Below, one piece after another: positions 9,924 to 20,793 of a stretch of 64,000 bases of DNA. The stretch spans positions 310,001 to 374,000 of the forward strand of contig CAJZBQ010000021.1 in the NCBI GenBank assembly GCA_914767885.1, read 5' to 3'. The position numbers and the translations under genes are program-made. The notes under the pieces are model-generated. The model saw nothing but the letters and a program-made list of their open reading frames with translations. It made no database searches and was not told the DNA's origin. Source of the stretch: Blepharisma stoltei (taxonomy: Eukaryota; Ciliophora; Heterotrichea; Heterotrichida; Blepharismidae). Every line of letters begins with the position of its first letter. The stretch's first letter is position 1.

Positions 9924-10757
9924 CTTATTTTTATTAGTTTAATTATAGCGCGACTAAATTAAGAGCTAAGATTTTCTGAGGGGTTATTTTGAGTTTTTTA
10001 TATTGTGTAATATTTTGGGTGGAATTAAAGAAAGTAGAGGTTATATGAAAAAATGGATGAATTAGGAATTTTTTTAATGGGCGCTGATAAGAGATAAATG
10101 AGATAGAGTAGGATAAAATTTTTTTATATGTGAAATTTTAATCAATTTTAAAATAATTATAATTTGTGGGTTAGGATATTATAAACCATATTGTAAGTTT
10201 AGTTAAAAAGAAGCAGGAAATAATTAAATTAATTTTATGAGAAAAGTTTTCTGATAATGAATTAAAAATATTTTCATTAGTAAGGTGCTCTCATTGCTAA
10301 ATATCATAAAATTTTATCTACACTTCAGGCTATATTAATCTATTTGATTTTTAAATAGTCGGATCCTATTTTTTTATATATATAGAGCCAGAATTTTTCC
10401 CTAAAAAATATCCAGTTCATAAAAAATCTCAAAAAAAATATTTTAATATTTTTTATAATATTTTGACATATAAATGGTAATATTTTAGTGAAATTTCTAG
10501 TTAATTATATTGAATTTTTAAAAGCTGCATTCTAAAGCATAAATTTTACAAATTAAATAAATCTTCATTTTCTCAATTTTGAATTGGGATAATAAAATTT
10601 TAATTTAAATTTTATTTAAAAATAGCGAGCGATGTGCTTTCTCACTCACAAGAGGGGAAAGTTAATAAATAATTTTAGCACAATTATATGAATGCTAATT
10701 TATGACATAAAACATTATAAACCCAGCAATGGCTTGCTTCTATAATTATATTAATTA
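9924..10757. other. Intergenic region with a decayed MITE
   Basis: 834 bp of AT-rich DNA upstream of the PNUTS-like gene. About 10365-10672 resembles MITE family I in reverse: a segment like ctagttaattatattgaa...aaagcataaattttac, then ctcactcacaagagggg before GTTA. The ends are too degraded to define. Nothing else is visible. Confidence 0.5.
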
Positions 10758-11303
10758 TTACTGAATTTTCAATGTAATCGGGATTTGGTAGTCTTTCAAT
10801 CCTTCAGTTGCTAACCAATTCAGATTTTTTTGGAAGCTTTCAATATCAACCTGCTCAGGCTTTTTTTCCTCCTCCCCCGCTTTGATCCTTTTTGTAATTT
10901 GTTCAGTATTTATAGTAGAATTAACCAAATTCTTTTCAAGATACTTTAAAAACTTTGATTTCCTGTCAGTTTCTTTATCATTCATTTCATTTCTTGCCGA
11001 ATTAATTGTAGAGATACTAGCTGTCCTAAGAAGCCCTCTATGCTTATTATTAATTGCATCTCTAAACAATTTCCTTGCAGCATGCTTCAGCTCCAGTCTT
11101 AATTTCACATTAACAAGCGAATTTTCCCTTAAAGTATTGACATCTTGTGAAAAAATCCCTATTCTATTGAGTTTTTCTATATTTGCTTCTGCTTTAGAGT
11201 TAAGATCTTTATATCTATGTATAGTGATTAGAATTTCTCTAGTGGTTAGCTTCTTTTTTTTCTTCTTTTATAATAAATAGCCAGTAGAGATGCTTCTAAT
11301 CAT
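10758..11303 (-). CDS. Hypothetical basic helical protein, start region uncertain
   Basis: The solid open frame runs from about 11267 to the stop at 10758: ...KLTTREILITIHRYKDLNSK...LKHAARKLFRDAINNKHRG...KDYQIPITLKIQ, rich in Lys, Arg and Leu. An in-frame ATG lies at 11303 (MIRSISTGYLL), but a TAA at 11268-11270 and an A-rich stretch separate it from the body; a homopolymer error, a missed intron or a different start are possible. Retroposon C lies only 4 nt upstream of this ATG. No family recognised. Confidence 0.45.
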
Positions 11304-11320
11304 TGCAAATTGGTACAATC

Positions 11321-11869
11321 TTAACTTAACTTATTAACCATGACGTTTAACGTCTCCTACGGGGTTGCTCTTCCAGGACTACCACCACGCTCTCGTCGCT
11401 CGGGGCCCACCAGTTGCTGGGACAGCTGGCTTTGATCTCCAACGTGCGCCTCCTGCGCGATGTTCCGGCTTCGACGGCTCATGAATGAGCTACTTTCTCT
11501 GTAACGAAGGTTGCCTGCTAGGAAATTCCAAAAAAAATGGAATTTCTGGCCGACTTTCGGCAAAAAGGAAAACTTGCAGCCCGGGGCGAAACTCCCGGTT
11601 TCTCGCTAGGGACTTGCCCGAATGGCCTAGGAATTACCTGTAGGCACTGCTGGGCTTCCCCTTTCCAACTCCAAGCCTCCTTTTCCTTCGAGGTAAAATC
11701 CTAACCTGAGAACAGACTAGGATCAGGCTCTGCACACTGCCAGAATTGCTTACCTGATATTGCTGTCCATCTCTAGCTAGGCAAAACCTTGCCGGATATA
11801 ATTAAATAGGGCTCGAAACTGTCTGGCCGAGAGGCCAGACTCAAGTTGAGACACCATATTTAATTATGT
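11321..11869 (-). mobile_element. SINE-like retroposon C
   Basis: 549 bp, clearly GC-richer, between perfect 14-bp direct repeats aaattggtacaatc (11307-11320 and 11870-11883). Read on the minus strand it starts ...aaatatggtgtctcaac with a hairpin (tctggcc...ggccaga) and a TTTCGAGCCC stretch like a B box. It ends in gacgttaaacgtcatgg plus a ttaataagttaagttaag tail. It lies between two minus-strand genes. Confidence 0.8.
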
Positions 11870-11918
11870 AAATTGGTACAATCAGCCTTTTTCTTTTTTT
11901 TATTAGTCGTTGTTTTAT

Positions 11919-12437
11919 TCATTCATGGTCTTCTTCTGATAAGATTTTCAAAGTATTTTCGTCAATTTTTCTCTGTGACATTGTAGTAGGTGGCAAGGTT
12001 GGAGATGGAATGTGTGTTTTAACTGAAGAATAAGTAGTTCTAACAAACCGATTCCTCGGGGATGAAGTAATCTCGTGAGTTTCAAGGGGTTTCGGGAATA
12101 AATTTGATAAAAATAGTGTAGTTTGAAAGCCTGATGAAGTAGTTTCAGGTCTCGGCGTTCTTTTTACTTCAGGCGCTTCATGCTTTTTTTCAGAATTTTC
12201 TGCAGCTATTCGCAACAGCTTATCTAAAGTCAGCTTTTCTGACTTCGGCTTCGGTTTTTTCTCTCCTGCGTTTGGGCCAGTAGCCCTAATGCATTGTCTA
12301 TTTAAATTTGAGTCGCTTTTTGAGTTATGCTGTTTATCCTTTGGGTTTCAGCTAGCCTGAAAATTTGTTTGAACCGGTTTAAAGTATTTATTTATCGCCA
12401 GCATAGCGGATTTACTTGGCTGGATTTTTTTGGACAT
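11919..12437 (-). CDS. Hypothetical basic low-complexity protein
   Basis: 172 residues from ATG 12437 (MSKKIQPSKSAMLAINKYF) to the stop at 11919; one TGA is read as Trp. It is rich in Lys, Ser, Thr and Pro and predicted mostly disordered, with a short helical segment EKLTLDKLLRIAAEN in the middle. No domain recognised. It starts 51 bp after the stop of the RING gene on the same strand. Confidence 0.65.
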
Positions 12438-12487
12438 TTTATTACTTTTAGAGATTTTTAACAGTTTCTTATTTATTTGAATAAATA

Positions 12488-13936
12488 TTAGCTTTTTTTT
12501 TGAGAATTTAAGTATTTGATTGTTTTTTTTGAGTTTTCTGGTAAAGGATTCTTACAGGAAAGACAGTTTTCTTCATTAAGCATATGACAGAGAAGACAAA
12601 TGTCATTATCACAACATGTTTTCATTGTAAAATATCCTCGCTCATAGGTCTTTTTGCATCGTATACACGTTGTAAATAACACGTATTCTAATTTAGCGAT
12701 AGCATCATCTACGAGTTCTGCTGAACAAGCAAAGCACTGCTTATTTTGTAATGATTGCTCTGAGCAAATAAAGCATAAAGGATGATAGTCTTGCCCACAC
12801 ACTGAAATAAAGTAGTCTCCTATGTCAAATACTCAGTTTCCGCATCCTTTGCATTTTGATTGCCGGTTTTTTAATTTCTCTATATCAAAGGGCTTTTCAC
12901 AAAACTTGCATTTTATTCAGCCAGCTCTCAAATCAAAGCTTAAGCAATCTTTGCAATAATGTTTGCATTTATCGTCTGAGTAAAAATTATTGCTGCCACA
13001 AAAAATGCATGAAGGGTTGATTTGGCTTCATAGAGGTCCTAATATAAGTCTTAAATCATTTTCTGAGAGCGAATGGTGGCAAATTATGCACTTTGGGAGG
13101 TTTTGTACTATCTGAGAAAAATCGCTGGGAATAAGGTGTTTGGCACAGTCTGTGCAGTAGCTGTGGGAACAACCTAGGTGCAGTTCTGGGCTATTATTTT
13201 TGCATGAGCTGCAAAATATGGAGGTCAAAAATTTCAGAATTGAGGGTTTTAGATGGTGCCTTTCTGGCACTATGCTGCTCATTTCTATAGCTTTTTCTTT
13301 AATTTTTTGAGATACTTGGATTGATGTGGCTTTATTGTTTGCATAATCAGAAATAACGGTAAAGAGGCCTTCTATGATTTCTAATGCAGATTGATCAACA
13401 ATTTCTTGATTATCAATTGGGCTAGCTTTAAGATTTTCTTTTGGAATACTTATGAGATCAAGCTCCTCATTCTTTATTTCAATAGGATATTTAGCTTCTT
13501 CAACTGAGGATTCAATTTCTTCTTTTGGGCTTTGCGAGCTGTCAGAGTTTACTTCGATTGCTTGAAAGTTAAAAGAAATATTTGGCACATCGCCTGAAGG
13601 GATAGCGTCTTTTTCTTTATAAATTTTAATTTCATGCTTTTCAGAATTGTCATTAATTTTAGCTTGATAAGAAACCATGCTCTCCTTTTTTGGTATTGTG
13701 ATTTCAACCATATCTCCAAAGCTATTTTCTATAGAAATCTTGCCGCTTTCGGGAATATTATTAAAATTGTTTTCTTTTGGCTCAGCTATGAAATTTCTTT
13801 TTTCTTCCTCAAAAATTTCTTCATTAATATTGTTTTTATCTCCACTATTTACATAGGAAGACGATATTTCGTCCGTATTGAATCTAATCATCTCTGAATC
13901 CTCTAAATTTTTGTCTTCTTCTGGAATAATTACCAT
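12488..13936 (-). CDS. RING-type multi-zinc protein (possible E3 ligase)
   Basis: 482 residues in one exon with several UGA-Trp codons. The first 210 residues are acidic and disordered. From about residue 240 a RING-like finger appears (CSSCKNNSPELHLGCSHSYC...CTDC...CIICHHSL), then CIFCG...CKHYCKDC, CKFCEKPF, CKGCGNW, CGQDYHPLCFIC, CFACSAEL, CIRCKKTY and CLLCHML...CLSC. The run of Cys/His pairs recalls RING-IBR-RING or PHD-like ligases, but I cannot assign each finger. Probable ubiquitin ligase; substrate unknown. A similar protein is at 55687. Confidence 0.7.
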
Positions 13937-13951
13937 AGACTGACTATGTAA

Positions 13952-14460
13952 ATTAAATTAAATTAAGAGTCTTAACGTCTTCCAGATTTGATGCCTCCGC
14001 ACGCTTTCTACCAACGTCAACCTGTTTGTCGGGCGGAAATTCAGCCACTATTTGAACAATGATTTTCTCTAGTAGCAGGGCTTGCACGGTGATCCAAAAA
14101 AGTCCCGACTGACTACGAGGATTGTCAATACACCATTAGGTACTATGGAGGTAGATGCTAGCATGATACCTCATTTCGGGCACCTTTAGGAGGGGTTACG
14201 CATAGGAAAAAGAATCTCGGCCCTCCGAGCCAAAAGGGAAATAAATAGTGGCTCAAAAACTATCCGATAACTAATACCTGGAGTGAAATGACCAGCAGCT
14301 GACTCCTAAGGTCACCCACCTCATCTCTCATCATATAGCAAGACAGGGGTTAGAATCAAAAAACGCCTGAAACTTGGTTTAGGCTATAGGGCCATTTTGC
14401 CGCCCAAAGTGGTGCATCGTGGCAAGAACATATTTTGTCTCCACCACAATAATAATTATT
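13952..14460 (-). mobile_element. SINE-like retroposon D
   Basis: 509 bp, GC-richer, between 11-bp direct repeats tgactatgtaa (13941-13951 and 14461-14471). Read on the minus strand it ends in gacgttaagactcttaa and a ttaaattaa tail, and carries gaggtgggtgaccttagg, resembling part of element A. It inserted just upstream of the RING gene start. Confidence 0.75.
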
Positions 14461-14576
14461 TGACTATGTAAGGCTTGGCTGCTTTCTGCTTCTCTTTTTG
14501 GTTGCTTTCCTTTTTTATGCGATGATTTCTTTGCTAGAATTGTTTTTCTCATCTTTATAATAGTAAAATTTAAAGT

Positions 14577-14888
14577 ATGGGGTTATCCTGCAGCTGTTTT
14601 CAAGACCCATCAGATTATAGCAATCAAGTCAAACTCGAAACAATAGGCCCAGACGAATCAACTGAACCAGAAAGGGTAAGCAATCATAGAAAAACTGAGC
14701 TTATTATCAATTACGACGATCTTCTTAAAATACAAGGTGTGCTGAGGGGATATATAGAAAGAAGGAGAGCTAAAGAGATTTATCACATTGAGAGCAATAC
14801 TTTCAAAAGACAACAAAAAAGCAGCCAAACAGTTATAAGAGCAGAAAATAATAAAAAACTCAGTTCGATAAGAGCCACGACATTATAA
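14577..14888 (+). CDS. Small lipid-anchored IQ-motif protein
   Basis: 103 residues. The start MGLSCSCF is a classic dual acylation signal (Gly2 myristoylation, Cys5/Cys7 palmitoylation). An IQ motif, IQGVLRGYIERRRA, at about residues 53-66 should bind calmodulin or a related light chain. Together they suggest a membrane-tethered calmodulin-binding peptide. The basic C-terminus is probably disordered. No intron, IES or in-frame TGA. Confidence 0.75.
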   Translation: MGLSCSCFQDPSDYSNQVKLETIGPDESTEPERVSNHRKTELIINYDDLLKIQGVLRGYIERRRAKEIYHIESNTFKRQQKSSQTVIRAENNKKLSSIRATTL

Positions 14889-15234
14889 AGTTATTATGTT
14901 AATATTCAATAAAAAAATTCTTTACTTAAATTTCTAAATAATGACTTCTCAGGTTTTTTAATTTGTATCGCCATTATGGATAAATTACTGAAGAAGTCGT
15001 AAGCTCTTATGTGGATTTTCTTGGTATTTCGTCTATATAATTCGATAATTAAGCTTAACTAGCCTTATTTTAGCAAATGATAGCTTATTAAGATTACTTT
15101 AAAAGCACAATGCCAAGAATTTTTTACATTTTATTTTTTATTTTGCGCCAAAGTAATTTTATTCTTAATTTATTTTCTGATTACAATCAACTAAAATTAA
15201 AAGTATAGTATACATAGCTTTTGATAAAACGATT
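14889..15234. other. Intergenic, nothing recognised
   Basis: 346 bp of AT-rich DNA between convergent genes. No repeat, RNA gene or coding exon is visible. Confidence 0.5.
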
Positions 15235-15616
15235 TTAGTATTTATCAATATCAGCGAATTTTTTCTCGCCAATATTTAATACATCTTCGATCGACACATC
15301 CTCATTAAAGTTCTTTTCAAATTCTTTTCTGTCATTTCTCATTTTCGCCATGATCTCTTTTCTATTTTTCTTCCACTTGTTCTGAAACTTTTTATATTCC
15401 ACATCCAATTCCTCTTTGTCCCTTGTAGCTTCTCCATCTGTTTCATTATCCAATAAATTAATTGCTATGTAATGAATTACTATGACCTCGATTTGCAGTA
15501 ATGAATCTGACAGCAATAAGCCCAACTGCTATAATTGCTAAGGCTTGATAGCCTAAAAAGTGTTTGCCAGCACTGTTTATTCTTTCTTTGCCTTTGAAAA
15601 ATCGATCAAACACCAT
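15235..15616 (-). CDS. Single-pass membrane protein with charged helical tail
   Basis: About 121 residues: ATG 15616 (MVFDRFFKGK), a hydrophobic segment YQALAIIAVGLIAVRFI at about residues 24-40, a 16-nt intron (15466-15481), then a highly charged helix (EYKKFQNKWKKNRKEIMAKM) likely to be coiled coil. The intron gives the only good join (RGH-TINLLDNETDG). Looks like a small membrane-anchored subunit, perhaps mitochondrial; no family recognised. Confidence 0.65.
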
Positions 15617-15842
15617 CTATGCTTTATAATTAAAATTTAAGGCGAAAAGAAATTAATGATTTTTTGATAAAAATAAATAGTAATAAGTAATTTTACATCC
15701 AGTTCATTTAATTTAAGATTTAGATTCGACACATGATCTCTTCTTTTTGACTCCTGGGATATTTTTAAAGCTTATTAGAGAAAATGATGTGAATTTGCAA
15801 GCTGCACAATAAAATCAATTATATAGCCATAAATATTTTGTG

Positions 15843-16154
15843 TTAGATATATTTAATGACTCTATCCTTAAACTCTTCAGAAACCCTAACTTGGCATGAG
15901 CATCTCACATTCATGTCTTTTCCTTTTTGCATAAGCAATTGTTCTTCATTTGGGAGAGGAACGCCTTTCAAATCTTCAGGCAGATTAACTGTACATGTTC
16001 CACATTCCAACTGATAATTGCAATTAGAAAAATCAGCTTTAGTTATTCCTTCCCTCCTTAGTACAGTTGCTAGGATGCTGCCTTCCCTTGCCATTGTTTC
16101 TATCATTCCAGAGCCCACTTGTATGAAAAACCTGATTTTAGGCATTTTGGACAT
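15843..16154 (-). CDS. 2Fe-2S ferredoxin (adrenodoxin type)
   Basis: 103 residues, the length of a mature ferredoxin. The cluster ligands are CNYQLECGTC (C-x5-C-x2-C) and a fourth Cys in VRCSCQV near residue 86. The overall order (IRFFIQVG..., GTCTVNLP..., NEEQLLM) fits the plant/vertebrate-type 2Fe-2S fold used in mitochondrial electron transfer and iron-sulfur assembly. There is no obvious presequence, so the compartment is uncertain. It lies 30 bp downstream of the PDI-like gene on the same strand. Confidence 0.85.
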   Translation of the reverse strand: MSKMPKIRFFIQVGSGMIETMAREGSILATVLRREGITKADFSNCNYQLECGTCTVNLPEDLKGVPLPNEEQLLMQKGKDMNVRCSCQVRVSEEFKDRVIKYI

Positions 16155-16184
16155 GATATTTATTTAATTGAATTTATTATTATT

Positions 16185-18471
16185 CTAGAGATCTTCTTTT
16201 TTAGGAGTAAGCTCATCTTCAATAAACTTGATAAGTTTTTCCTTTGTTATGTCTGCATCCACAAACCTGTTCGGGACCCGCTTATTCTCTTTGTGGGCAA
16301 GAAAAATGTTAGGAAGATGCGGCTTATTGTACTCTCCTTTAAGCTCATTGAGGTCCGCATCAATTTTTAAGAATTCAAGGGTATGGTCATCTTTATAGTG
16401 AAAAGCTACATCTTCTAATATTTGCAAAGTAGGTTGAGTCAGTCTATCATTTTTAGAGTAAGTAAAAATAATTTGGTTAAGTTCAGAATTCACAACTTTA
16501 TCTTCAAATTCGCCTCCAACTAGGATTTTTATCCCGTTTTCGCTCTTTACATCTGTAGTTTCACTTTTAACATAAGGAATAAGTGAATTTGTTTCGAGTC
16601 CTTTAATATATGCATCTACATTTAATTTCAAGAATTTTCCATTATCGTTGAATATTTCATACTCTCTCACTCCCCCCCCTTTAAATTGGAACAAAATATC
16701 GGTAAAATTTCCACTTTTTTGGTAAATTAAACCCCCCTTTAAATTGGAACAAAATTTAATTTTATAATAAAAAATTATATATAATTTTTATCTAAAAAAG
16801 TTTTGATATAAGTTAAATGTTTCTTCTTAACTAAAATTAAAAATTTATTTATATCTTGCTCTTTTTTAAAGAAAAAAGTATAAAGAGTATCTTATTTAAA
16901 TAAATTGATTATCCTTAATTGGTAAATTTTAAAAAAAAAAATTAATTTTGTTTTTTAAAAATTTTCAAAAAAAATTTTTTTGTTTTTGATAAAAATGATA
17001 TTTTTTATTTAGATAGTTTTGATATAAATTCAATAGGAATTCTTTATAAAATTTCAAAATTTACTTATTTCTTGCTTTATTTTAAAGAATAGAGTATAAA
17101 TAACATCTTATTTAAACAAAATTAGCACTTTGATCGATAAATTTTCCAAAATTTGTTTTATCAATAAAAATAAAAAATTTTTGTGTAAATAGTTTTGATA
17201 CCAATTAATAGTGGCGTATTAACTAATAATAAAAATTTAGTTATATCTTGCTTTGTTTTAAAGGATAAAGAGTAAATAGCGTTTTATTAAACAAATTTAT
17301 TAATCTAATTCGATAAGTTTTTGAAATTTTTTTTTGTTGAAATTTTTATATTTTTTATAAAACATTTTATATTCATATTTGTTTTTAAAAAAAAAATTAA
17401 CCCCCCTTTAAATTGGAACAAAATTTTTAGTTCCAAATTTAAAGGGGGGGGAGTCAGTACAAATCTATCGTTTCTCATGACAGTCAGCATAATAGCTTTA
17501 TCTTTATCTAAGTCAATAGGTTCTAATCCTTTATTAAATTCTTTTTTATCTGCCAATACAAATAAAAATCTTCTGTCCTTGAAATTTGCATTGTAGTAAG
17601 GATTGGCTGACTCATGGAAATTCAAAAGGTTTTGCTTTATTTCTTCAGGATGAGCAGGGTCTAGGTTGAACAAAAACATCACGAATGGAGCTTGGGATTG
17701 GTCGAAGCTGGCTTTGGTTTCTTTTGTGAAATATGAAATATGGGGATGGTAATTATGCTTGACCCATTCTTCAATCGTAGTAGAATTTTCAAGCTTATGA
17801 TTAGCTATAGCTGCCCTGTCTTTGGGGCCAATCAAAAACTGAGCACGAAGAATCAAAATTCCTTCTTCACTGATATCAAATTTAGCAAACCATTCACCTT
17901 TATCCTTAACAATAGCAAAAGGATAGATATGAACTAAATTTTTTGCAGCCTCTCTGAAGACCTCATATTTTGTGCCACTGAATTCTTGGAAAACTCCTAG
18001 CACGAGCCCATGGAGTCCATTTTCTGACATATATTTATCAAATGCATCAGTATCTGCAAATTCTCTCAATTTCAATGTTTTTTCTTTAAATGATGCAATA
18101 AAGGCTTCTTTTCTTCTATCTCCAGCATAATGATAAAATTCGTCAATTTCAGCTGGGAAATATACAATTGCTGGGTACCCTCCAACATCATATTTCTTAA
18201 TATATTCAGCATTTTTAGGGTTTGTGGCATCAATTTTTGCAAGTTTTAATGGAAGTTTTTGCTTTGCAAGCTCTTTTGCAGCGTGGAAGTAGGCTGATGA
18301 AAATCTTGTGTATTCTGAGCTGAATGGGACATAAAAACAAATGACTCTCAGCTCGCCATGGAATTCCTTTTGAAAATCTTCTATTGATGGCCCTATAAGT
18401 TCATATAACTCTCCTTCTTTTATGTATGCAAAGGCAGGAATCAAGCTTAATAAAAATAGTAAAGCCGCCAT
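16185..18471 (-). CDS. PDI-like protein without CxxC active sites
   Basis: About 500 residues after removal of the 784-bp element at 16670-17453, the usual PDI length. A signal peptide (MAALLFLLSLIPAFA) starts at 18471. The N-terminal thioredoxin fold is clear (VICFYVPFSSEYTRF..., KLAKIDATNPKNAEYIKKYDVGGYPAIVYF), but the WCGHC position reads FSSEY. The C-terminal thioredoxin domain (FTYSKND..., LEFLKIDADLNEL, LPNIFLAH) also lacks CxxC. No KDEL is seen; it ends ELTPKKEDL. Probably an ER chaperone-like or redox-inactive PDI. Excision joins RFVL to REYEIFND in frame. Confidence 0.75.
16670..17453 (-). mobile_element. MITE family III (motif CCCCCCTTTAAATTGGAAC)
   Basis: 784 bp inside the PDI-like gene, with TCA target duplications at 16667-16669 and 17454-17456. 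One end has two direct copies of CCCCCCTTTAAATTGGAAC about 55 bp apart (16671, 16731); the other has a hairpin of the same motif (17400-17450). This is the layout of family I with a different motif. The middle holds three diverged tandem units of about 170-230 bp. Removing it restores the PDI frame. Confidence 0.85.
16796..17330 (+). repeat. Three diverged tandem units inside MITE family III
   Basis: The segments agttttgata... (16798, 17024, 17189) and tcttgct..tttaaag (16853, 17081, 17257) recur in the same order. Unit spacing is about 226 and 170 bp, with clear divergence. Confidence 0.7.
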
Positions 18472-18518
18472 TTATATATTACGTGTAATGCAGTAAATAA
18501 TTCAAAAATTTTTATTTA

Positions 18519-18807
18519 CTCCACCTCCGTGAGAGAACAAAAAAGTTTGTTAGCTCACGGGGGTTAATTTATTGTTTTCTCAATTTATATATAAATTTTA
18601 TAGTAAAAATTTTTTTTTCGAAATTTAAATTTTCCAATTCGCAAAAATTGGAAATCAAATATTATTTAAATTTATATAATTAATGTTTTAAAATGCAATT
18701 TGTTTAAAATTTAACAGAATTAGCTAGAGATTTCGTTACAATAATAATCATCACTTATATATCTAAACTATTTTTCATAAAAAATTTTTTTTGACGGAGG
18801 GGAGGAG
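18519..18807 (+). mobile_element. MITE family I copy
   Basis: 289 bp with TTA target duplications (18516-18518, 18808-18810), between the PDI-like gene and the next gene's start at 18826. The 5' hairpin is CCTCCGTGAGAGAAC... / GTTAGCTCACGGGGG; the 3' end is shortened to ACGGAGGGGAGGAG. Confidence 0.85.
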
Positions 18808-18825
18808 TTAGATAAATCCATAAAA

Positions 18826-19971
18826 ATGGGATGCGCTGCAGCTATTCCTATGAAAATTACAATTAGCCCAAATCTGAATAGGACTTCAATTTCTCCAGTT
18901 GATAATCTATATTCGTTAGTTGAAGAAGTGATACAAGGAGTTAACAAAATAAATGCTGGCCTTTCTGTAGCTATTGATAAATTTGAAACTGTAACTGGGC
19001 TTCATAACCCTAAAAGAGGTTTAGCTTGTGGAGTTCTTGCATTACTAGGGTGCATTGCTGCATACCTAGATGGCAATTTATTGAAAGTATACATAGTTTT
19101 ATGGCATTTACCGATTTCCTTATAATTTTTCTTTAATATACTATTCATCATAAATTTATATAAACTTTCATATTTTGGATTGCACTCCTGGGATTAGCAT
19201 GGATTTCTCAAAACTCTCAGAAAATCTATCAAATGATTTTATGCTGTGGGTAATGGTAACTAAAGAGATAGAATCAGCAGTAGAAGACTATGAATGCTTA
19301 CTTCCCTGCCTCGTAAGCAAAGAAAATTTTTTGTTCGCTCACAAAGGGGGGTTAATTAATTTTTAAACATTTATATATAAATTACAAAAATAAATTTGAA
19401 AAAATTTTAAAGCAAATATTATTTCAATTTGTAAAAATTTAAGTTTTAAAATGTAAATTTTTTGAAATTTAACAGAATTAGCTCAAGATTTAACTATAAT
19501 AATTATCAAAATATTTTCGATAAAAAATTTTTGTTCACTCACGGAGAGCAGGCTTAGGCCGAAAAATAGGATTTTATAATAGTTTTGTAGCTCACAGAGA
19601 GGGAGTTAGCAGTCAAATTTAAATCGATTATTGAATCATATCAAGATGTTGCCCTATCGTTACAGACAGAAAGAAGCAATTATGAAAGCCAAGAGTTTTT
19701 AAAGCTGAAGGGAATTGCCAAGGAGAATAAAATTAAGTTAAAAGAGAGTGCAGAGTTTTACGGAGAAGTTTTAGGGAAAATTAAAAATTATATGAGTGAG
19801 CTAGAAGGAATACAGCATGGGCTGCAAACACAAGAGCTGACGTTAGAAATTTTAAGGATTGGGCAGCATGCGAAAAATAGAGAAATTGATAATCCGGTCA
19901 TATTGATGGAAAAAATAGGAGATTATATAGAAGATGTTTCGAATAGGTATATGTGTTTTACAATTAATTAA
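18826..19971 (+). CDS. Hypothetical MGC-start protein
   Basis: About 257 residues after removal of an IES (19092-19158, 67 bp) and a MITE (19301-19605). It starts MGCAAAIPMK, a possible N-myristoylation/palmitoylation signal, then a Gly/Ala/Leu hydrophobic stretch (GLACGVLALLGCIAAYL) at about residues 65-81 and a long helical, charged C-terminal half with coiled-coil character. The two joins (KVY-INFHILDC and EDYECL-AVKFKSII) keep frame. No family recognised. Confidence 0.65.
19092..19158. other. IES in MGC-start gene, TA-bounded
   Basis: 67 bp, AT-rich, with stops in the gene frame. Joining at TA gives LLKVYINFHILDC. Confidence 0.65.
19301..19605 (+). mobile_element. MITE family I copy inside coding sequence
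   Basis: 305 bp with TTA duplications (19298-19300, 19606-19608). The left motif is eroded (CTTCCCTGCCTCGTAAGC) and the right end is GAGAGGGAG. Removal restores EDYECL-AVKF. Confidence 0.85.
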
Positions 19972-20093
19972 TTTAACATTTGTAAGCACTAAATAATATC
20001 GATAAATAATATACTAGGCCATATTTAAGGAGAAACATTAAAAATCTAGCCATATTGAGAATTTAAATGTAATTTAATTCATTAAGATCCTTG

Positions 20094-20681
20094 ATGACAT
20101 CAATCCCTGATTGGATCATGGACAAGCTTAAAGTCAGCACTCCCAGGAAAATTTCAATAATAAGAAAACACAATAGACTTTTCAAAAGGTAAAATTCAAT
20201 AAGTTTTCAAGAGCATCCTCTCTCCTATTTAAAAAGCAGCAGAAATAGTTTATCTCCAGAGCAGAAAAATTCTACTTCAAATTATTATCAAAATTCAATT
20301 TTTATCCCAGTAAATCAAGAAACACCTAAAAAAAGTATAATTATCCACAAATATAAGCCTTCTATAGAAAGAATATTAAATGCAACGAGTAAACTAGAAA
20401 TAATAACCCGAAAAAACATAGAAAATGAGGATTTTAAAGATGATATAAAATCAAGAATCTCTTTAAAAGCCAAGCTGAACCATTTGAATAAAAGTGAGTT
20501 AAGAATCGTTGGAGAAAAAGCAGGGGTATCACTGCCAAAAATATATCAATTTCACAGAAACCCTGGGAAGATGAAAAACAAAAATGTAAATGACCAGTCC
20601 ACAGTATTTTGTGATCGTAAATTTGAAGAAGCAGAAACTGATTTTCGCATGCTGAGCGATATAGATTGTGATAAAGATTAA
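20094..20681 (+). CDS. Hypothetical basic protein
   Basis: About 190 residues, with a 15-nt intron at 20189-20203 (GTAAAATTCAATAAG) joining RLFK to a SFQEHPLSYLKSS segment. It starts MTSIPDWIMDKLKVS and is rich in Ser, Lys and Asn, without recognisable domains; the C-terminus is acidic (MLSDIDCDKD). The frame stays open across the intron, which supports it as real. Confidence 0.6.
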
Positions 20682-20793
20682 AGAAAAAGCTCATATGAGA
20701 TAGACATAGCCATAAATAATTTTATTTATTGGGTTATAATTTATTGCATGGAATAGTAAATATTTAGCCATACTTAGTAATAAATATTTCTTT

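Noticed and set aside
11321-14460. GC-rich blocks C and D as tRNA, rRNA or other structural RNA genes
   Set aside because: No tRNA cloverleaf or rRNA core was recognised; flanking duplications explain them as retroposons.
17305-17452. C-terminal extension of the PDI-like protein into the element (PPPLNLELKILF...)
   Set aside because: This is read-through into the inverted motif of MITE family III; the true coding sequence resumes at 16666.
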